This document shows, one piece after another, positions 60,561 to 64,000 of a DNA stretch of 64,000 bases. The translations under genes and the position numbers were made by a program. Position 1 is the first letter of the stretch. Each line of letters starts with the position of its first letter. The stretch lies in the NCBI GenBank assembly GCA_963922875.1, contig CAWUJH010000002.1:558001-622000 (forward strand). Direction: 5' to 3'. Under the pieces are notes generated by a model that searched no databases, was not told where the DNA came from, and saw only the letters and a program-made list of their open reading frames with translations. Source of the stretch: Ketobacter sp963922875 (GTDB taxonomy: Bacteria; Pseudomonadota; Gammaproteobacteria; Pseudomonadales; Ketobacteraceae).

Positions 60561-62744
60561 ATGAATATCCCAACCAACCATCAAACTTTTGAATTTAAAA
60601 TCGAAGGGATGTCGTGTGCATCCTGTGTTTCACGTATCGAGAAAGCGCTACTGGCAACCGTTGGTGTGAGTAGTGCTAGCGTGAATTTTGCGACGGAAAC
60701 TGGCAAAGTTGAGACCGATGCTGGCACTTCTCAAGACGCCATTTTTGCAGTGGTCAGAAATGCTGGATATCAAGCAATCACTATGGCAGTGGGGGCGCCA
60801 GTCAAGCCCGCAAACCAAGGTGGGCTATCATTTTTATTATCCTGGTTATTGACCATGCCGCTGATGCTGCCAATGGTGGGAGCATGGTTTGGTTATGACT
60901 GGATAGTTCCAATTGGACTGCAATTGATCCTGGCTTCCATTGTGCAGTTTTATTTTGGTTTCCGCTTCTATCGCGGTGCCTATGCAGCATTAAAAGCACG
61001 CAGTGGCAATATGGAAAGTCTGGTCGCTCTTGGTACATCTGCAGCCTATGGCTTGTCTATTTACAACATCCTTATCGGTCATGGAGAGCATTTGTACTTT
61101 GAGTCCTCTGCGGTCATCATCACGCTTGTTATTCTTGGTAAGTGGATGGAAGCCAGAGCCAAATATCAAACCACCAATGCCATTCGCGCTCTTCAAGATC
61201 TTCGGCCCGAAAACGCCACTTTACTGGTAAATGGCATTGAGAAAATCGTTCCCGCAGACACATTACAAATTGGTCAAATTATATTAATTAAAGCAGGGGA
61301 GAGGGTGGCTGCTGATGGTATTATTATCTCTGGCAACGGCTCTATTAATGAAGCGTTGATTACCGGTGAAAGTCTACCCGTTGACAAGCAGGTTGGTGAT
61401 AAGGTAATCGGTGGCTCTATTAACATTGATGGTTTGCTCACTGTACAAGTTACTTCCAGCAATTCAGAAGGTATCCTAGCAAATATCATTCATTTAGTTG
61501 AATCTGCTCAGGCAAAGAAATCACCTTTGCAAAAATTGGCTGATCGTATCAGCGCTGTCTTTGTACCTGTCGTTTTAGTAATTGCGCTGATTACGCTTTT
61601 AACCTGGGGCTTTTTAACCGGCGATTGGACTCAAGCGATAATCAGTGCCGTAGCGGTGTTGGTCATAGCATGTCCTTGTGCATTGGGTCTAGCAACCCCA
61701 ACAGCGATAATGGTGGGGACAGGATTGGCTGCTAAAAGAGGTATTCTTATTAAAGATTCTGAAATTTTGGAATCGACAGAACATGTTGATGTGGTGGCTT
61801 TTGATAAGACCGGTACGTTAACGGAGGGTAAACCCAGAGTCGAACAAATCAATATATTTGTCGGGGAAGAAGAACATATTATGGGTTGTTTAAAAGGCCT
61901 GCAGCAGGGCAGCGAACACCCGCTTGCAAAAGCGCTGATCGATCATGTAACGAAAGAATCCCTTAGCGCCGAGCGCTTCGAACTGATTCATACCTTGCCG
62001 GGACTTGGAATGCGTGGTCAGACCAAAGAGGGGAATTACTGGTTTGGTAACAAACGTTTAATGTTAAGCATTGGAGTTGAGTCCTCCTTGATCGAAGAAT
62101 ATCGCGAAAAATTTGCAATAAAGGGCAATACGCTTTCTTGGGTCTCTCGGCAAACAAAATCTAATACGGTTGAGCTCTGTGGTCTAGTGCAATTTCAGGA
62201 TACGCTTAAACCCAGTGCGATTACAGCCGTCAGTCAATTACACGAATTAGACATACAAACCTGTTTGCTCACTGGCGATACGCAAGACAGTGCAGATATT
62301 ATTGCAACCAAATTGGGTATTGACTTTGTTAGGGCGGAAGTGATGCCAGAACACAAGGCCGACGTGGTGAATCAATTCCAGTTGGAAGGTAAAAAAGTGG
62401 CAATGGTGGGAGATGGTATTAACGACACTCCTGCATTGGCAATGGCCAACGTGGGAATTGCGATGGGAGCAGGCACGGATGTTGCGATGCAGACTGCGGG
62501 TATTACTCTAATGCAAAGTGATCCATTAAAGGTTGTTGAAGCCATTGCTATCGCCAAAATGACGCAGCGTAAAATTCGTCAAAATCTTTTTTGGGCCTTT
62601 ATCTACAACATTGTAGGGATACCGCTAGCAGCACTCGGTTTGCTTAATCCTATGGTCGCCGGAGCCATTATGGCTCTGAGCAGTGTCAGCGTTGTGTTGA
62701 ACGCCCTATCGTTGGGCTTTATTAAAACATCATCAAAAAACTAA
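60561..62744 (+). CDS. copA: Cu(I)-exporting P1B-type ATPase CopA
   Basis: A 727-residue heavy-metal ATPase that pumps Cu(I) out of the cytoplasm. One N-terminal HMA domain with GMSCASC (near residues 14-20) receives Cu from CopZ; E. coli CopA has two, so this is the one-domain form. The TM6 metal gate is Cys371-Pro-Cys373 in IACPCALGLATP; phosphorylation Asp415 is in FDKTGTLTEG; SEHPLAKAL is the HP motif and MVGDGINDTPAL the hinge. AAGGAGG at 60548-60554 precedes the ATG. The name is shared by convention with the multicopper oxidase at 42390, a different protein. Confidence 0.96.
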   Translation: MNIPTNHQTFEFKIEGMSCASCVSRIEKALLATVGVSSASVNFATETGKVETDAGTSQDAIFAVVRNAGYQAITMAVGAPVKPANQGGLSFLLSWLLTMPLMLPMVGAWFGYDWIVPIGLQLILASIVQFYFGFRFYRGAYAALKARSGNMESLVALGTSAAYGLSIYNILIGHGEHLYFESSAVIITLVILGKWMEARAKYQTTNAIRALQDLRPENATLLVNGIEKIVPADTLQIGQIILIKAGERVAADGIIISGNGSINEALITGESLPVDKQVGDKVIGGSINIDGLLTVQVTSSNSEGILANIIHLVESAQAKKSPLQKLADRISAVFVPVVLVIALITLLTWGFLTGDWTQAIISAVAVLVIACPCALGLATPTAIMVGTGLAAKRGILIKDSEILESTEHVDVVAFDKTGTLTEGKPRVEQINIFVGEEEHIMGCLKGLQQGSEHPLAKALIDHVTKESLSAERFELIHTLPGLGMRGQTKEGNYWFGNKRLMLSIGVESSLIEEYREKFAIKGNTLSWVSRQTKSNTVELCGLVQFQDTLKPSAITAVSQLHELDIQTCLLTGDTQDSADIIATKLGIDFVRAEVMPEHKADVVNQFQLEGKKVAMVGDGINDTPALAMANVGIAMGAGTDVAMQTAGITLMQSDPLKVVEAIAIAKMTQRKIRQNLFWAFIYNIVGIPLAALGLLNPMVAGAIMALSSVSVVLNALSLGFIKTSSKN

Positions 62745-62748
62745 CAAG

Positions 62749-62777
62749 ATTGAGCATTACATTGAGTAATGCTCAAT
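62749..62777. terminator. Hairpin terminator behind the copA ATPase
   Basis: ATTGAGCATTAC (62749-62760) pairs perfectly with GTAATGCTCAAT (62766-62777) around a 5-nt loop, five bases after the stop codon. Only a weak T-run follows. The remaining gap to 62897 has no gene. Confidence 0.72.
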
Positions 62778-62897
62778 AAATACTTTATTCGAAATTGCTA
62801 ATTTAACTACCAGCCTTGGGTGTAATGACGGTGTGAATTTAGACTTTTCACCTTCAAGATTGTTACTCACGATACGTTCTCAACAGGCAATTGCTGA

Positions 62898-63221
62898 TTA
62901 CAGAGCGTTATCGATAAACCTGCTGGTTTGGTTCAATGAAGCGAAGCCCGTGTGCCGGGCCACAGGCTCTCCGTTGACAAATAAAATCAGCGAAGGAATG
63001 CCGCGGATATTAAACTGAGCAGCGGTTTTGGGATTCGCATCAACATCGAGTTTGGTGACAACCACTTTTCCATTAAAGTCTTCAGCCAACTGTTCCAGAA
63101 CAGGTGCCATGGCCTTACAGGGGCCACACCATTCTGCCCAGAAATCAACTAATACTGGTTTGGGGGCGTTACCGATAAATGACCTGAAGTCCTTGTCGTT
63201 TAAGTGTTGAATGGATGACAT
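62898..63221 (-). CDS. Thioredoxin
   Basis: A 107-residue thioredoxin from ATG 63221, with AGGAGG at 63227-63232 upstream on the minus strand. The active site WCGPCK lies near residues 31-36 and the cis-Pro is in RGIPSLIL. It reduces disulfides in the cytoplasm. An upstream extension to 63275 is possible in frame but has no ribosome-binding site. It is a single gene, divergent from the LysR regulator; the copper operon next door makes thiol repair a useful partner. Confidence 0.93.
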   Translation of the reverse strand: MSSIQHLNDKDFRSFIGNAPKPVLVDFWAEWCGPCKAMAPVLEQLAEDFNGKVVVTKLDVDANPKTAAQFNIRGIPSLILFVNGEPVARHTGFASLNQTSRFIDNAL

Positions 63222-63352
63222 AACGAATTTCCTCCTAGTGAGTATGATGTCTAGGACACTATGCGCGCGTACCATATATAGAAATAATTGACAATTTATA
63301 TACTAATCATCATTCTGGGTGATGTATGACTTAGGGGGAGACCGCCCACACC

Positions 63353-64000
63353 ATGAAATCTCAGGAACTCACACTGCTGTATGTGTTCGACGCCATTATG
63401 ACAGAGGGCTCGGTGACACTGGCGGCAGACAGGTTAGCCATGACCCAGCCGGCTGTCTCCAACGCCGTCGCCCGTATGCGTGATGTGTGGCAGGATCCCT
63501 TGTTTGTTAAGAAAGGAAGGCAGATCGAACCCACTGCATTTGCCCGCAGCCTTTGGGATCAGGTGCGAGACCCCATGCACTTTTTGTCTGCCGCAGTCGA
63601 ATCCAGTGTGTTTAATCCAGCTGAATCGAGGCGCAAATTTCGTGTTGCGATAGCGGATATGTGGGTGGATATGTTCTGGTTACCGCTCATGGAAAAAGTG
63701 TGTGAGCAGGCGCCCAATGTGGACTTGTACGCCGTGCCCTATACCATCAGCGGGGTGGTGGATCAGTTACGCGAGGCAAATGTTGACCTGGTGCTGGGAC
63801 CGCTTAACCAGCACGACCGCAGTCTGCGATCCCATTATTTAATGTCCAGTGTGTTCAAGCTGGTTATGCGCAAGACCCACCCGCTGGCGAGTAAGCCGAT
63901 ATCCATGGAGGACTATCTGGCCGCGCGACATATGTTGGTGTCCCAGTCTGGCGATGCGCACGGCTTTGTCGATTCCGCGCTGCAGCGCGATGGGTTGCGC
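63353..64000 (+). CDS. LysR-family regulator, 3' end cut by window
   Basis: The first 216 residues of a LysR-type regulator. The N-terminal HTH includes SVTLAADRLAMTQPAVSNAV (near residues 21-40), then RMRDVWQDPLFVKKG; the effector domain begins around residue 85 (RKFRVAIADMWVDMFW). GC content is higher than in the neighbouring genes. It diverges from the thioredoxin gene. The effector and target are unknown, and about 80-100 C-terminal residues are outside the window. Confidence 0.9.
   Translation, partial: MKSQELTLLYVFDAIMTEGSVTLAADRLAMTQPAVSNAVARMRDVWQDPLFVKKGRQIEPTAFARSLWDQVRDPMHFLSAAVESSVFNPAESRRKFRVAIADMWVDMFWLPLMEKVCEQAPNVDLYAVPYTISGVVDQLREANVDLVLGPLNQHDRSLRSHYLMSSVFKLVMRKTHPLASKPISMEDYLAARHMLVSQSGDAHGFVDSALQRDGLR

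Overview
The window reads as part of a gammaproteobacterial chromosome: moderate GC, ordinary Shine-Dalgarno starts, PhoB-, OxyR-, CueR- and CopR-like sites of proteobacterial type, a TAT-exported copper oxidase, many outer-membrane proteins and a ZrgA-type zinc cluster. A marine or aquatic member of the Cellvibrionales/Spongiibacteraceae neighbourhood fits the gene mix, but this is inference. There are no rRNA or tRNA genes, CRISPR arrays or intact insertion sequences that I can recognise. Both ends cut genes: an RND efflux pump on the left and a LysR regulator on the right.

Layout. 1-2.8 kb: 3' part of an RND pump followed by an open hydrophobic frame. 3.0-7.6 kb: phosphate uptake operon pstS-pstC-pstA-pstB behind a Pho-box-like promoter, with a Fic-like protein lacking the catalytic His where phoU would be expected. 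8-12.3 kb: katG with an OxyR-like site, an OsmC peroxidase and a DUF2254 membrane protein. 12.3-15.9 kb (minus): probable zinc system with a ZrgA-type His-rich protein, ABC ATPase, permease, DUF3299 and a small His/Cys membrane protein. 16-24.5 kb: secreted beta-barrel protein, membrane-tethered LuxR-type regulator, NfeD and SPFH proteins, a PfpI/DJ-1 protein, an AI-2E-type transporter, a secreted esterase, a permease and a flavin-reductase-like stress protein.

24.9-39 kb looks like a general-stress region (DEDDh exonuclease, DUF6482, lytic transglycosylase, PRC-barrel, DUF2795, YihY, SDR, cyanide-insensitive bd oxidase with its DUF2474 subunit, katE, DUF2383). It carries clear gene decay: edd with a large internal deletion, a 5'-truncated DUF421 gene and a DUF2795 gene split by a frameshift at an A8 run.

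39.3-47.9 kb is a periplasmic copper-resistance locus: Met/His-rich exported proteins, a cytochrome c, CopB, the multicopper oxidase CopA and CopRS, with two CopR-box-like sites. 47.9-51.8 kb (minus) holds an uncharacterised trio: parvulin-type PPIase, HupE/UreJ-like membrane protein and DUF3604 metalloenzyme-like protein. 52-57.7 kb: a lipoprotein, an outer-membrane barrel, and a divergent CaCA antiporter and P2-type ATPase pair. 57.8-59.4 kb: two related secreted Cys-containing proteins of unknown role. 59.6-62.8 kb: cytoplasmic copper efflux (cueR, copZ, copA ATPase) with three CueR-like promoters. The right end has thioredoxin and a divergent LysR regulator.

The two copper systems are complementary: CueR, CopZ and the ATPase clear Cu(I) from the cytoplasm, while CopRS, CopAB, the Met-rich proteins and cytochrome c deal with periplasmic copper. 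KatG, KatE, OsmC and thioredoxin add peroxide and thiol defence.
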